A program made the translations under genes and the position numbers. The notes below the pieces were generated by a model. It had not been told where the DNA came from. It searched no databases and saw only the letters and a program-made list of their open reading frames with translations. Below, piece after piece: positions 28,204 through 37,396 of a DNA stretch of 64,000 nucleotides. Within the stretch, counting starts at the first letter, position 1, and each line of letters begins with the position of its first letter. Source of the DNA: Domibacillus indicus (GTDB lineage Bacteria; Bacillota; Bacilli; Bacillales; Domibacillaceae); contig NZ_LAJB01000027.1 in the NCBI RefSeq assembly GCF_000970685.1, positions 31,270-95,269 of the forward strand. The letters run 5' to 3'.

Positions 28204-30480
28204 ATGAGTATGTTTAAAAAAATTCTCTCCTATTTTAGAGAAGAAATTGAAATTATTGAAGAAGACGAGACAGAACTCGATAATAAAAAAGAAGAAGTCG
28301 AACGGAAACCGGCAGAGAAAGCACGACCAGAGCCTTCTGCGCCTGCTGTGCAAAAACAGTCAATCCCTGTTATTCCATCTGTTCAGCAAATTTCAACGCG
28401 TGTTGCGTATCGGTATCCAACCCTAAAGCGAAACAGCCATGAAGAGGCGCCGCGCCGGCGAAACCGTTCAAACCGGACTGAGTCAGACCAGCCATTTCCG
28501 GCTGAACCTTCAGCCAATGAATATTCACAGAAACCGGTGTATACGCCTGTGTCAGGTATAGCACCGCGTCCATTTAAACCGACAGAAATTCCATCACCGA
28601 TTTATGGATTCCGGGCCCGTCCGGCTAAAGAAGATGCGCGGACCGTCCGCAGTGAAGAGCGCGAAAAAGCGAATGAACCGCTTTTGCTGTTTACAAAAGA
28701 GCAGTCAAAGCGGCCGGCTGAACGTCAAAAAGCCATTCATCGAGAAGAGGAACCGATTGTTTCAGAAAAGCCATCCCTGTTAAGAGAAAAGCCGCCATCT
28801 GTTCATGGTGAAAGCAGCAAGCTTCCGCCGCCGGCTGAACAGCCAGAAAAAAAACGGGAGCGGCGCCATTCGCCATTTAATGTGGTAATGCTGAAAAAAG
28901 ACCGTGAAAAAATGGTCAGGCCGGCTTTAAAGCAACAGCCAGCATCCGCTTTAAAAGGCGGCTTGAAAGAAGAGCCGAAAGAAGTTTCAAAAGAAAGTCT
29001 GGAAGAAACCGTAAAAAAAGAACAAACGCTTCCGCCAGTTTCGCCGGTTCAAGAAGCGAAAGCTGTTCGGCCGCCGCTGTCATTTTTAACGCCTCCTGCT
29101 AAAAAAGCAGCAGACGATACATGGGTACAGGAAAAATCAGCGCTATTAAATGAGACATTAAAAAGCTTTAATATCGATGCCCGTGTTACAGGCGTGACGA
29201 CCGGCCCGTCTATTACGCGCTTCGAGGTAACGCCGTCAATTGGTGTAAAGGTAAGCAAAATTGTTAGTTTGACAGATGATATTAAACGCAGCCTTGCTGC
29301 GCGGACGATCCGGATTGAAGCTCCTATACCGGGAACACAGGTTGTCGGCATTGAATTGCCTAATGAAAAAAGCCGGCCGGTATTTATTAGTGAAATTATC
29401 GGGCACAGCAGTTTCCAGATGGCCTCCTCACCGCTGGCTTCAGCGCTTGGTCTCGATATTGCCGGAAATCCGGTTGTGCTCGATTTGCAGAAAATGCCCC
29501 ATGGATTAATTGCAGGGGCCACGGGATCCGGAAAAAGTGTCTGCATTAACTCTATTTTGGTAAGCCTTTTATACAAATCAGCACCGCATGAGTTAAAGCT
29601 GCTGCTGATTGATCCCAAAATGGTTGAACTTACCCCTTATAACGGCATTCCGCATTTAGCGAGCCCGGTTATTACAGATGTAAAAGCAGCAACAGCAGCG
29701 CTTAAATGGGCGGTAGAAGAAATGGAGCGCCGCTATCAGCTGTTTGTTCATGCGGGTGTACGGGACATGGCATCGTATAATGTAAAAGTAAGCGAGTCGG
29801 AGTTTAACGAACCGCATCTGCCTTACCTTGTTATTGTAATTGATGAGCTGGCGGATCTTATGATGATGGCTCCGGGTGAAGTAGAAGAGTCCATCTGCCG
29901 GATTGCCCAGAAAGCGCGGGCCTGTGGAATTCATTTAATTGTGGCTACACAGCGTCCATCGGTTGATGTTATTACGGGCCTGATTAAAGCTAATATTCCA
30001 ACGCGAATTGCGTTTTCAGTTTCTTCACAAATTGATTCACGCACGATTTTAGACAAGGTCGGCGCGGAGAAACTGCTTGGCAAGGGTGATATGCTTTATC
30101 TTGGCAATGGAGCGAGTGAAGCGGTCCGTCTGCAGGGAACATTCGTTACAAATGAAGAAATTGACGAAGCCGTCCGCTTTGTCAGCCAGCAGCAAAAGCC
30201 TGAATATTTATTTCAGCAGGAAGAGCTGCTTCAAAAAGCGGCTCTTCACGAGGAAGAAGATGAGCTGTTCCAGGAAGCATGCGAGCTCGTTGTCCGTCAA
30301 AGAGGGGCTTCCACCTCCATGCTGCAGCGGAACTTAAAAGTCGGCTACAATCGAGCGGCGCGCTTAATTGAAATGATGGAAGAGAAGGGGCTTGTATCCG
30401 GCCAGCGGGCCGGCCGGCCGCGGGAGGTTCTCATTTCAGAAGAAGAATTTCTTGCTTATTTGGAGGAATCCAATCAATAA
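28204..30480 (+). CDS. sftA: DNA translocase SftA (YtpT)
   Basis: A 758-residue FtsK/SpoIIIE-family ATPase without membrane segments, the mark of SftA, which moves chromosomal DNA away from the closing septum. Layout: short N-terminal region, a disordered Pro/Glu/Lys/Arg-rich linker (about 30-300), the motor with Walker A GATGSGKS near 439-446 and Walker B LVIVIDELADL, and a C-terminal gamma winged helix (about 690-755) that reads KOPS/SRS-type DNA. The linker is shorter than in B. subtilis (952 residues). The AAGGAG is 15 bases before the ATG at 28204, unusually far. Confidence 0.93.
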   Translation: MSMFKKILSYFREEIEIIEEDETELDNKKEEVERKPAEKARPEPSAPAVQKQSIPVIPSVQQISTRVAYRYPTLKRNSHEEAPRRRNRSNRTESDQPFPAEPSANEYSQKPVYTPVSGIAPRPFKPTEIPSPIYGFRARPAKEDARTVRSEEREKANEPLLLFTKEQSKRPAERQKAIHREEEPIVSEKPSLLREKPPSVHGESSKLPPPAEQPEKKRERRHSPFNVVMLKKDREKMVRPALKQQPASALKGGLKEEPKEVSKESLEETVKKEQTLPPVSPVQEAKAVRPPLSFLTPPAKKAADDTWVQEKSALLNETLKSFNIDARVTGVTTGPSITRFEVTPSIGVKVSKIVSLTDDIKRSLAARTIRIEAPIPGTQVVGIELPNEKSRPVFISEIIGHSSFQMASSPLASALGLDIAGNPVVLDLQKMPHGLIAGATGSGKSVCINSILVSLLYKSAPHELKLLLIDPKMVELTPYNGIPHLASPVITDVKAATAALKWAVEEMERRYQLFVHAGVRDMASYNVKVSESEFNEPHLPYLVIVIDELADLMMMAPGEVEESICRIAQKARACGIHLIVATQRPSVDVITGLIKANIPTRIAFSVSSQIDSRTILDKVGAEKLLGKGDMLYLGNGASEAVRLQGTFVTNEEIDEAVRFVSQQQKPEYLFQQEELLQKAALHEEEDELFQEACELVVRQRGASTSMLQRNLKVGYNRAARLIEMMEEKGLVSGQRAGRPREVLISEEEFLAYLEESNQ

Positions 30481-30481
30481 G

Positions 30482-30505
30482 CCGGTGCTTTTGCACCGGT
30501 TTTTC
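30482..30505 (+). terminator. Terminator after sftA
   Basis: CCGGTGC / GCACCGG hairpin with a small T-rich loop followed by TTTTT. Confidence 0.85.
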
Positions 30506-30512
30506 CAAAGAA

Positions 30513-30541
30513 TAGTCACTTTTTAAAAAAAGTGATATAAT
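30513..30541 (+). promoter_or_regulatory. Promoter of murC with extended -10
   Basis: TAGTCA (30513), 17-base spacer, TATAAT (30536-30541) preceded by TGA, giving the extended -10 TGATATAAT. The leader is about 85 bases. Confidence 0.75.
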
Positions 30542-30631
30542 GAACAAATGCAATGATTGACTGCCATCCGTTTCAAATGAAGCGGCACTACATATACTAC
30601 ATGTAAAAGGCTAGAGAATGCTGGAGGTTTA

Positions 30632-31933
30632 ATGATGACAACCTATCATTTTGTTGGTATAAAAGGCTCTGGAATGAGCGCCCTTGCCCATATTCTTCAT
30701 GATAAAGGATATGATGTCCAGGGATCAGACGTAGAAAAAACGTTCTTTACACAAAAAGCGCTTGAAGAAGCAGGCATTTTAATTTTGCCATTTAATGAAA
30801 ACAATATTCAAGAAGGCATGACCGTTATTGCGGGAAATGCGTTTGGTGATGACCATGAAGAAATTAAGCGGGCCAGAGAAATAGAAGTTCCGGTAGTCCG
30901 CTATCACACGTTTTTAGGAGATTTCATTCAAAATTTTACGAGTGTAGCGATTACAGGATCGCATGGAAAGACGTCAACCACTGGCCTTATGTCACACGTA
31001 GTAAGCGGTGCAGCGCCAACGTCTTATTTAATCGGCGATGGAACCGGACGGGGAGCAAAAGATGCGGAGTATTTTGTATTTGAAGCGTGTGAATACCGCC
31101 GCCACTTCCTCTCATATTCTCCTGATTATGCGGTTATGACGAATATCGACTTTGATCATCCTGATTACTTTGCTGATGTACAGGATGTTTTGTCTGCGTT
31201 CCAGCAAATGGCGATGCAAGTGAAAAAAGCTATTTTTGCCTGCGGGGATGATGAATATTTGCAGGGCATCCAGGCGAATGTACCGGTTGTTTTTTATGGC
31301 TTTGGTGAAGAAAATGATTTTCAGGCCCGTAATACGTCCTTTGACGAAAACGGAACAACATTTGATGTGTTTGTCCGAAATGAATTTTATGCCACATTCC
31401 GCATTGCCGGCTATGGAGAACACAATGTGTTAAACGCATTGTCTGTAATTGGTCTTTGCCACTACGAAGAAATTGATACAGACATTGTAAAAGAACGCCT
31501 GATGACATTTTCAGGTGTAAAACGCCGTTTCTCTGAAAAGCAGGCCGGGGAGCAGGTGCTGATTGATGATTATGCGCATCATCCAACTGAAATACGCGCT
31601 ACCATTAATGCAGCGCGCCAAAAATACCCTCAGCGTGAAATTGTTGCAGTGTTTCAGCCGCATACTTTTTCCCGGACACAAACGTTCCTGGATGAATTTG
31701 CAGACAGCCTGAACAAAGCAGACGCTGTTTATTTGTGTGATATTTTTGGTTCCGCCCGTGAAAACCACGGCAAGCTAACAATAGAAGATCTGCAGGAAAA
31801 AATCCCGGGTGCGCAATTAATAAAAGAAGACGGCACTGCTGTTTTAAAAGAGCATCAGAACGGCGTCCTTATTTTTATGGGCGCAGGTGACATTCAAAAA
31901 TTCCAGGCAGCTTACGAAGAAGAGCTTGCTTAA
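30632..31933 (+). CDS. murC: UDP-N-acetylmuramate-L-alanine ligase
   Basis: Adds the first amino acid of the peptidoglycan stem peptide. The 433-residue Mur ligase has the N-terminal [11 protein letters not shown] nucleotide-binding motif, the central ATP loop GSHGKTST near 109-116, and the C-terminal [10 protein letters not shown] motif near 310. RBS CTGGAGG. Position right after sftA is as in B. subtilis. Confidence 0.97.
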   Translation: MMTTYHFVGIKGSGMSALAHILHDKGYDVQGSDVEKTFFTQKALEEAGILILPFNENNIQEGMTVIAGNAFGDDHEEIKRAREIEVPVVRYHTFLGDFIQNFTSVAITGSHGKTSTTGLMSHVVSGAAPTSYLIGDGTGRGAKDAEYFVFEACEYRRHFLSYSPDYAVMTNIDFDHPDYFADVQDVLSAFQQMAMQVKKAIFACGDDEYLQGIQANVPVVFYGFGEENDFQARNTSFDENGTTFDVFVRNEFYATFRIAGYGEHNVLNALSVIGLCHYEEIDTDIVKERLMTFSGVKRRFSEKQAGEQVLIDDYAHHPTEIRATINAARQKYPQREIVAVFQPHTFSRTQTFLDEFADSLNKADAVYLCDIFGSARENHGKLTIEDLQEKIPGAQLIKEDGTAVLKEHQNGVLIFMGAGDIQKFQAAYEEELA

Positions 31934-31937
31934 TAAG

Positions 31938-31971
31938 AAACGCCCCTGCCAATACAGGCAGGGGCGTTTTG
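31938..31971. terminator. Bidirectional terminator murC / M29 peptidase
   Basis: AAACGCCCCTGCC / GGCAGGGGCGTTT perfect stem with a six-base loop; A and T runs on the two sides. Confidence 0.92.
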
Positions 31972-31972
31972 T

Positions 31973-33088
31973 TTACTTTAAGTTTTCTGGATTTAACCCT
32001 TGCAGCTCTGGCAGTACAAAACGTCCGTCTTTGCGGACCAGCACACCGTCAAACCATATTTCACCGCCGCCGTATTCAGGGCGCTGAATGTTAACCATAT
32101 CCCAGTGGATATTGGAATGGTTGCCGTTGTAAGCATCGTCATAACATTCACCCGGTGTAAAATGAAAGCTGCCGTCGATTTTTTCATCAAAAAGGATGTC
32201 CTGCATCGGATGGAGAATGTACGGATTGACGCCGATGGCAAATTCTCCAATAAAGCGTGCTCCTTCATCTGTGTCAAAAATCTCGTTGATACGTGTAACA
32301 TCATTTGCATACGCATCAATGATCCTGCCGTTTTTAAACCGCAGTTTCACATTTTCAAAAGTAAAGCCGTTGTAGGGAGAAGGAGTATTGAACGAAATAA
32401 CTCCATTAACCGAATCGCGTACAGGAGCCGTGTACACTTCTCCATCTGGAATATTTAAGCGGCCGGCACATTTAATAGCCGGAATATCTTTAATTGAAAA
32501 GGTTAAATCAGTTCCAGGCCCTTTGAGCTGAACTTTATCCGTTTGATTCATCAATTCTACAAGCGGCTCCATTGCCGCATCCATTTTGCTGTAATCAAGG
32601 TTGCATACATCAAAATAGAAGTCCTCAAACGCTTCCGTGCTCATTTTGGCAAGCTGTGCCATTGATGAAGTCGGGTAGCGGAGCACTACCCACTTAGTTT
32701 TGGGCACCCTGATTTCACGGTGAACTTTTTTTCCAATTGTATTGCCGTGGATTTTCATTTTCTCGGCGGGAACATCTGCCTGTTCATTAATATTATCGCC
32801 GGCACGAAGGCCGATGTAAGCATCCATTTCCTTCATTACATTTGCCTCAAAATCAGCCATTAACTCATATTGGTCCTCTTGAGCACCCATTAACAGCGAC
32901 CGGTCGACCCGGTAGTCTTTTAAGAGTACATACGGCCATCCCCCCGCCCTGTAGGCCTCTTCTACAAGAGCGGTAACAAGCTCACGCTGCAGCCCGAAAT
33001 TTTCAATCAGCACTTTTTCGCCCGGCTGAATTTGGCAGGAATAATTAATTAAATTGGATGCAAGCGTTTGAATACGCGAATCTTTCAT
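31973..33088 (-). CDS. ampS: M29 family leucyl aminopeptidase (AmpS-type)
   Basis: A 371-residue metallo-aminopeptidase of the M29 (AmpS/AmpT/PepS) family. Visible features include the QPGEKVLIENFG N-terminal strand, the metal ligand region GEFAIGVNP (about 314-322), and the C-terminal HSNIHWDMV (His ligands about 344-348) and EIWFDGVLVRKDG. It releases N-terminal residues from peptides. The start at 33088 follows GGAGGAGG; further in-frame ATGs upstream have no RBS. In B. subtilis murC and ytxG are neighbours, so this gene is extra here; the symbol is by family only. Confidence 0.85.
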   Translation of the reverse strand: MKDSRIQTLASNLINYSCQIQPGEKVLIENFGLQRELVTALVEEAYRAGGWPYVLLKDYRVDRSLLMGAQEDQYELMADFEANVMKEMDAYIGLRAGDNINEQADVPAEKMKIHGNTIGKKVHREIRVPKTKWVVLRYPTSSMAQLAKMSTEAFEDFYFDVCNLDYSKMDAAMEPLVELMNQTDKVQLKGPGTDLTFSIKDIPAIKCAGRLNIPDGEVYTAPVRDSVNGVISFNTPSPYNGFTFENVKLRFKNGRIIDAYANDVTRINEIFDTDEGARFIGEFAIGVNPYILHPMQDILFDEKIDGSFHFTPGECYDDAYNGNHSNIHWDMVNIQRPEYGGGEIWFDGVLVRKDGRFVLPELQGLNPENLK

Positions 33089-33186
33089 CAAAATCCTCCT
33101 CCTCATCCTTTTTATTGTAAGGTTTCCCGAAATTTTGTGCAAAAAGGAGGAGATTTTATTGTAAAAAAAGAAATAATAAAAATAGT

Positions 33187-33211
33187 GTTTATAATTATAG
33201 GCGCTGGGTAA
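33187..33211 (+). promoter_or_regulatory. Sigma-B-type promoter of ytxG-ytxH
   Basis: GTTTAT (33187-33192), 13-base spacer, GGGTAA (33206-33211) agrees with the sigma-B pattern GTTTAA / GGGWAW. It stands 36 bases before the ytxG start. The B. subtilis ytxG operon is a known general-stress (csb) operon, so both match and context agree. Confidence 0.8.
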
Positions 33212-33247
33212 TTTTATTACATAAACAAATGTTGGAGGTGTCCCGGA

Positions 33248-33733
33248 GTGGAAATTATTCTTTACTTAAGCGCGGCTGTCGCGGCGATCGCGTTTCTAAT
33301 TTTGGTTCTTAACTTGTCCAAAACATTAAAATCCGTCGACAATACGCTTGACACGCTGTCCCGTACAGTAGACCGCCTGGAAGGGCAGTTAAAAGATGTG
33401 ACAGCGGAAACGGCAGAGCTGTTACATAAAACAAATGCTCTCGCAGAAGATGTACAGCATAAAACCGAACAGCTCAATACAGTTGTATATGCTGTTAAAG
33501 ATGTCGGTTCATCTGTTCATAATTTAAATCATTCATTGAAAAAAGTGACAACTACGGTTGCTTCACAAGTGGAAAAAAACCAGTATAAAATTTCTCAGGC
33601 TGTTCAGTGGGGGAATGTGGTAAAACAAATGGTCGATAAATTCAAGCAAGACAAGCAGAAGACGGAAACACCACCTTCATCGGCTATGAACCAAGAAGCT
33701 CTTCCTGCTCCAGCTTATAAAAACAGCCATTAA
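33248..33733 (+). CDS. ytxG: General-stress DUF948 protein YtxG
   Basis: A 161-residue protein with an N-terminal transmembrane helix (about 3-24) and a long coiled-coil-like segment with heptad spacing of Leu/Val (about 25-130), then a short polar tail. GTG start with GGAGGTG eight bases upstream. DUF948 proteins are membrane-anchored stress proteins of unknown function. The sigma-B-type promoter upstream makes it stress-inducible; ytxH follows after 31 bases. Confidence 0.88.
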   Translation: MEIILYLSAAVAAIAFLILVLNLSKTLKSVDNTLDTLSRTVDRLEGQLKDVTAETAELLHKTNALAEDVQHKTEQLNTVVYAVKDVGSSVHNLNHSLKKVTTTVASQVEKNQYKISQAVQWGNVVKQMVDKFKQDKQKTETPPSSAMNQEALPAPAYKNSH

Positions 33734-33764
33734 AAAAGAATAAAAAAAGAGGAGCGTTTTAGTT

Positions 33765-34574
33765 ATGAGAAATAAAAACACATACGATCAATTTGACATT
33801 AAAAATAACGGGGTAAACCCATCGAGGCAGGCTCAATATGCGGTTCCTCAAAAATCCCAGTATGACAGCTTTGATCTTAACTCAGACCGTTACTCGTATG
33901 AAGAAACAATGAACACAAAAGACTTTTTGCTGGGAGCCCTATTTGGAGCGGTGATTGGCGCGGGTGCTGCGTTAATGATGGCACCCAAATCAGGCTTGGA
34001 GCTTCGCGGCGATTTAAACACTCAAGCCGGATCTTTAAAGGAACGGGCAAGCGACCTGACCGGAACAGCAAAAGAAAAAACTTCAAGCCTGACCAGCGCG
34101 GTGCAGGAAAAGTCAACGGCTATTATGGGGAAAGTAAAATCAATGCGGTCCTCTGACAGCTCTGAAGAAAGCTCGCAAAATGCAGAAGACGGAAAAGAAA
34201 AAGCTAAATCAGCAGTGGACACTGTCGCCAATGCGGTAAAAGACACTGTCGATAATACAGCCGATACGGCAAAAACAAAGCTTGATGAAACAAAAAAAGC
34301 ATTTGATGAAGCGGAAAAAGCAAAAAACAATTCCGGCCAAAGCAGTGATGCTTCCTCAACGGCTACATCAGCAGGCTGGGTAGATCCGGTTGATAAAGGG
34401 GTCAACGAATCAAAGAAAAACGGCGGATTAAACAGCGGAGCCAACAATACTAACAACAATATTAATAAAAACAATAACAACAGCAATAAAAACAACAGTA
34501 ACAATAACAAAATGAACAATACTAATAACAATAGCAATAACAGCAGCCAAAATAAAAAACCTAATAACAAGTAA
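33765..34574 (+). CDS. ytxH: General-stress protein YtxH with Asn-rich tail
   Basis: A 269-residue protein. A hydrophobic glycine/alanine-rich helix (about 44-68, FLLGALFGAVIGAGAALMMAP) followed by KSGLELR is the YtxH domain. Then comes an alanine/lysine-rich, LEA-like helical region (about 85-200), and an extreme tail (about 224-269) made almost only of Asn with Lys, Thr and Ser. B. subtilis YtxH is much shorter (about 150 residues, from memory), so the tail is an addition. Expected to be membrane-anchored and stress-induced with ytxG. RBS GAGGAG. Confidence 0.87.
   Translation: MRNKNTYDQFDIKNNGVNPSRQAQYAVPQKSQYDSFDLNSDRYSYEETMNTKDFLLGALFGAVIGAGAALMMAPKSGLELRGDLNTQAGSLKERASDLTGTAKEKTSSLTSAVQEKSTAIMGKVKSMRSSDSSEESSQNAEDGKEKAKSAVDTVANAVKDTVDNTADTAKTKLDETKKAFDEAEKAKNNSGQSSDASSTATSAGWVDPVDKGVNESKKNGGLNSGANNTNNNINKNNNNSNKNNSNNNKMNNTNNNSNNSSQNKKPNNK
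34435..34573 (+). repeat. AAY trinucleotide low-complexity tract in ytxH
   Basis: About 139 bases of mostly AAC/AAT codons with scattered AAA, ACT and AGC. The interruptions make a simple slippage ladder unlikely at present but the tract looks like a past expansion. It keeps the ytxH frame open to the stop. Confidence 0.85.
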
Positions 34575-34637
34575 CAAAGAGCCAAATCTGTGCTTGGGCA
34601 ATAGTACAGAAAATAAAAAGGTATCAATCACAGCCTG

Positions 34638-34661
34638 AAGCCGGACTTGTTCCGGCTTTTC
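34638..34661 (+). terminator. Weak terminator between ytxH and ytxJ
   Basis: AGCCGGA / TCCGGCT seven-base stem with five-base loop followed by four Ts; probably partial, reducing read-through into ytxJ. Confidence 0.65.
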
Positions 34662-34683
34662 ACATTGAAAAGGAGCTATAAAC

Positions 34684-35004
34684 ATGCAGAAAATTACTAA
34701 TATCGCCGAATTTGAAGAACTTGTTGAAAGCAATGAACCATTCTTTCTACTAAAACACAGCACTACATGTCCGGTAAGCGCGGCTGCTTATAGTCAATAT
34801 CAATCTTTCGTTGAAGATCCCTCTTTTGACAAGAAAGGGGTCTATCTAGCGGTTCAGGAATCACGGGAATTATCCAATCATATTGCTCAAATAACAAATA
34901 TTCGACACGAATCTCCGCAGGTAATTTACTTTACCGATGGAAAGGCGCAATGGAACGAATCGCATTGGAAAATTACAAAAGACCAGCTTATATCGGTGCA
35001 GTAG
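34684..35004 (+). CDS. ytxJ: Monothiol bacilliredoxin YtxJ (BrxC)
   Basis: A 106-residue thioredoxin-fold protein with the monothiol active site TTCPVS (Cys29 region). The YtxJ/BrxC group reduces mixed disulfides between bacillithiol and proteins; its presence implies that this organism makes bacillithiol. RBS AAGGAG. It follows the sigma-B genes and may be partly cotranscribed. Confidence 0.9.
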   Translation: MQKITNIAEFEELVESNEPFFLLKHSTTCPVSAAAYSQYQSFVEDPSFDKKGVYLAVQESRELSNHIAQITNIRHESPQVIYFTDGKAQWNESHWKITKDQLISVQ

Positions 35005-35030
35005 AATCCGGAGTAAATCCGGATTTTCCT
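35004..35030 (+). terminator. Terminator after ytxJ
   Basis: AATCCGG / CCGGATT stem with a short A/T loop followed by TTTCCTTT. Confidence 0.75.
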
Positions 35031-35083
35031 TTCCTTATATACTTTAGCGCTTAAAAGCGTTTAAGAAATAAAGTAAAAACTTC

Positions 35084-35166
35084 GTGACTTTTCAGAATAT
35101 ATGATTTATAATAATCGTAATAGCCCACAAAAGATAAATCGCCTGCTCTATAAAAGCGATTTTTTT
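35084..35166 (+). promoter_or_regulatory. aroA promoter and leader terminator (possible attenuator)
   Basis: GTGACT (35084), 17-base spacer, TATAAT (35107-35112) form a promoter. Within the short leader, AAATCGC (35136-35142) pairs with GCGATTT (35156-35162), running into T7, an intrinsic terminator about 50 bases before the aroA start. Whether it is regulated is unknown; no T-box or leader peptide rich in aromatic codons was seen. Confidence 0.6.
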
Positions 35167-35215
35167 CTATTAATTGAGGGGAATTTGATTATTTACTTGC
35201 GGAAGGATGAGGAAT

Positions 35216-36292
35216 GTGAGCAACCAGGAATTAGAACAGCTAAGAAATAAAGTAGACGAAATGAATGTACAGCTGTTAAAACTAATTAACGAACGCGCGG
35301 AGCTTGTGCAGGAAATTGGGCGCGTGAAAGAAAAACAAGGTGTCAACCGTTACGATCCGGTCCGCGAGCGTTCTATGTTAAACAATTTATTAGAAAAAAA
35401 CGATGGACCGTTTGAACGTTCCACTGTTGAACATATTTTTAAAGAAATATTTAAAGCGGGCCTTGAGCTTCAAGAGGATGATCACCGTAAAGCACTGCTT
35501 GTTTCTCGTAAAAAGAAGCAGGAGGATACAATCGTTACTGTTCGTGGACATGCAGTAGGTGACGGCAATGTAACATTTGTTTTTGGTCCGTGTGCGGTAG
35601 AATCCTATGAGCAGGTAGCAGAAGTGGCAAAATCTATTAAAGGCAAAGGGCTAAAAATGATCCGCGGCGGTGCTTATAAGCCTCGTACATCGCCTTATGA
35701 CTTCCAGGGCCTTGGCCTGGAAGGGTTAAAAATATTGAAGCGCGTGGCGGATGAATTCGATCTCGCCGTTGTCAGCGAAATTGTTAATCCGGCCGATATC
35801 GAAACAGCCTGCGATTATATTGATGTTATTCAAATCGGCGCCCGCAATATGCAAAACTTTGAATTGTTAAAAGCAGCGGGTTCTGTTAAGAAACCTGTCC
35901 TGCTGAAACGCGGCCTGGCAGCAACAATTGACGAATTTATCAACGCTGCTGAATACATTCTTGCCCAGGGAAATGATCAAGTGATCCTTTGTGAGCGTGG
36001 TATCCGCACATACGAACGTGCAACACGCAACACGCTCGATATCACGGCGGTGCCAATTTTGAAGCAGGAAACGCATCTTCCAGTTTTTGTTGATGTGACG
36101 CATTCAACGGGACGGCGTGATCTTCTTCTTCCAGCAGCAAAAGCAGGAATTGCAATCGGGGCAGACGGGATTATGGCGGAAGTCCATCCTGACCCGGCAG
36201 TTGCTCTGTCTGATGCGGCACAGCAAATGAATTTGCAACAATTTGATGAATTTTATGATGAGATTTTAAAATCTGTTCCGGTAAAAGCATAA
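35216..36292 (+). CDS. aroA: Bifunctional chorismate mutase / DAHP synthase
   Basis: First enzyme of the shikimate pathway: condenses PEP and erythrose 4-phosphate. Residues 1-85 are an AroQ-type helical chorismate mutase domain that acts as a feedback sensor for chorismate/prephenate, followed by a KDOP/DAHP synthase barrel with [18 protein letters not shown], and the metal motif DVTHS. The 358-residue length and [10 protein letters not shown] start equal B. subtilis AroA when the GTG at 35216 is used; the ATG at 35207 is within one base of GGAAGG and is rejected. This is B. subtilis aroA (E. coli aroG/F/H function), not EPSP synthase. Confidence 0.95.
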   Translation: MSNQELEQLRNKVDEMNVQLLKLINERAELVQEIGRVKEKQGVNRYDPVRERSMLNNLLEKNDGPFERSTVEHIFKEIFKAGLELQEDDHRKALLVSRKKKQEDTIVTVRGHAVGDGNVTFVFGPCAVESYEQVAEVAKSIKGKGLKMIRGGAYKPRTSPYDFQGLGLEGLKILKRVADEFDLAVVSEIVNPADIETACDYIDVIQIGARNMQNFELLKAAGSVKKPVLLKRGLAATIDEFINAAEYILAQGNDQVILCERGIRTYERATRNTLDITAVPILKQETHLPVFVDVTHSTGRRDLLLPAAKAGIAIGADGIMAEVHPDPAVALSDAAQQMNLQQFDEFYDEILKSVPVKA

Positions 36293-36297
36293 AATTT

Positions 36298-36328
36298 AGG
36301 CTCCTGTGTTTGCACAGGAGCCTTTTTT
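36298..36328 (+). terminator. Terminator after aroA
   Basis: GGCTCCTGTG / CACAGGAGCC stem, short T-rich loop, T6. Confidence 0.92.
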
Positions 36329-36370
36329 CGTTAATATAGAGAGAAAGAAACGAAAAGGAGCAACTATCAG

Positions 36371-37369
36371 ATGAATATTACGATTTATGATGTAGCAAGA
36401 GAAGCAAACGTGTCGATGGCAACCGTCTCACGCGTAGTGAATGGAAATCCAAATGTAAAACCCGCCACACGAAAGAAAGTAAATGATGTTATTGAGCGTC
36501 TTGGCTACCGCCCTAATGCGGTTGCCCGCGGGCTTGCAAGCAAAAAAACGACAACAGTCGGCTTAATTATCCCGGATATTTCAAATATTTTCTATGCAGA
36601 GCTTGCCCGTGGCATTGAAGATATTGCCACTATGTATAAATACAATATTATTTTAAGCAACTCGGATCAAAATGAAGAAAAAGAAATGCATTTAATCCAA
36701 ACAATGCTTGGTAAACAAGTTGATGGCCTTATTTTTATGGGCAATCATATTAATGAAGAGCATGTTAAGGAGTTTGACCGCTCACCGGTTCCGATAGTAC
36801 TTGCGGGATCTGTCGAAAAGTCGGGAAAAACAGCATCTGTAAATATTGACTATAAAGAAGCAGCGCGTGAAGTGGTTCAGTCGCTTATTGACAGCGGACA
36901 CAAACGTATTGCTTATGTAGCAAGCCCTTTCCGCGATGTAATCAGTAAGGAATATGCACATGCAGCTTATAAAGAAACACTTGATAAAGCGGGACTTTAT
37001 GATGAAGAGCTTGTGGTTGAGGGTGACTATACGTATGATTCGGGTATTGAAGCGTGGGAAAAGCTGAATGAAGCAGGCGAGCGGCCAACAGCTGTATTTG
37101 TTTATAACGATGAAATGGCCCTCGGGGTTATTCACGGAGCCCAGGACGCCGGCTTGACGGTTCCGGATGATCTTGAAGTAGTCAGCTTTGATTCAACAAA
37201 GCTTTCGCTGATGGTACGTCCGCAGCTAACGGCAGTTGCGCAGCCTTTATATGATATTGGTGCTGTAGCGATGCGGCTGCTGACAAAGCTTATGAACAAA
37301 GAAGAGGTAGAAAATCCAGTCGTTGTTCTTCCGCATCGTATCGAAAAACGAGGTTCAACAAAAGCATAA
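36371..37369 (+). CDS. ccpA: Catabolite control protein A
   Basis: LacI/GalR-family master regulator of carbon catabolite repression. The 332-residue protein has the HTH ([23 protein letters not shown]) at the N-terminus, the LacI hinge helix ([11 protein letters not shown]) near 55-65, and a periplasmic-binding-protein-like effector core that binds phosphorylated HPr (Ser46). Likely targets are visible nearby: cre-like sites at 41451 and 41589. RBS AAAAGGAG. Confidence 0.97.
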   Translation: MNITIYDVAREANVSMATVSRVVNGNPNVKPATRKKVNDVIERLGYRPNAVARGLASKKTTTVGLIIPDISNIFYAELARGIEDIATMYKYNIILSNSDQNEEKEMHLIQTMLGKQVDGLIFMGNHINEEHVKEFDRSPVPIVLAGSVEKSGKTASVNIDYKEAAREVVQSLIDSGHKRIAYVASPFRDVISKEYAHAAYKETLDKAGLYDEELVVEGDYTYDSGIEAWEKLNEAGERPTAVFVYNDEMALGVIHGAQDAGLTVPDDLEVVSFDSTKLSLMVRPQLTAVAQPLYDIGAVAMRLLTKLMNKEEVENPVVVLPHRIEKRGSTKA

Positions 37370-37396
37370 TACGAAGCGGAGGATGGATGTCATACA

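Noticed and set aside
34022..34627. 201-residue leucine-rich frame opposite ytxH
   Set aside because: It is the antisense of the Asn codon tract (AAY read as leucine/valine/isoleucine codons) without RBS.
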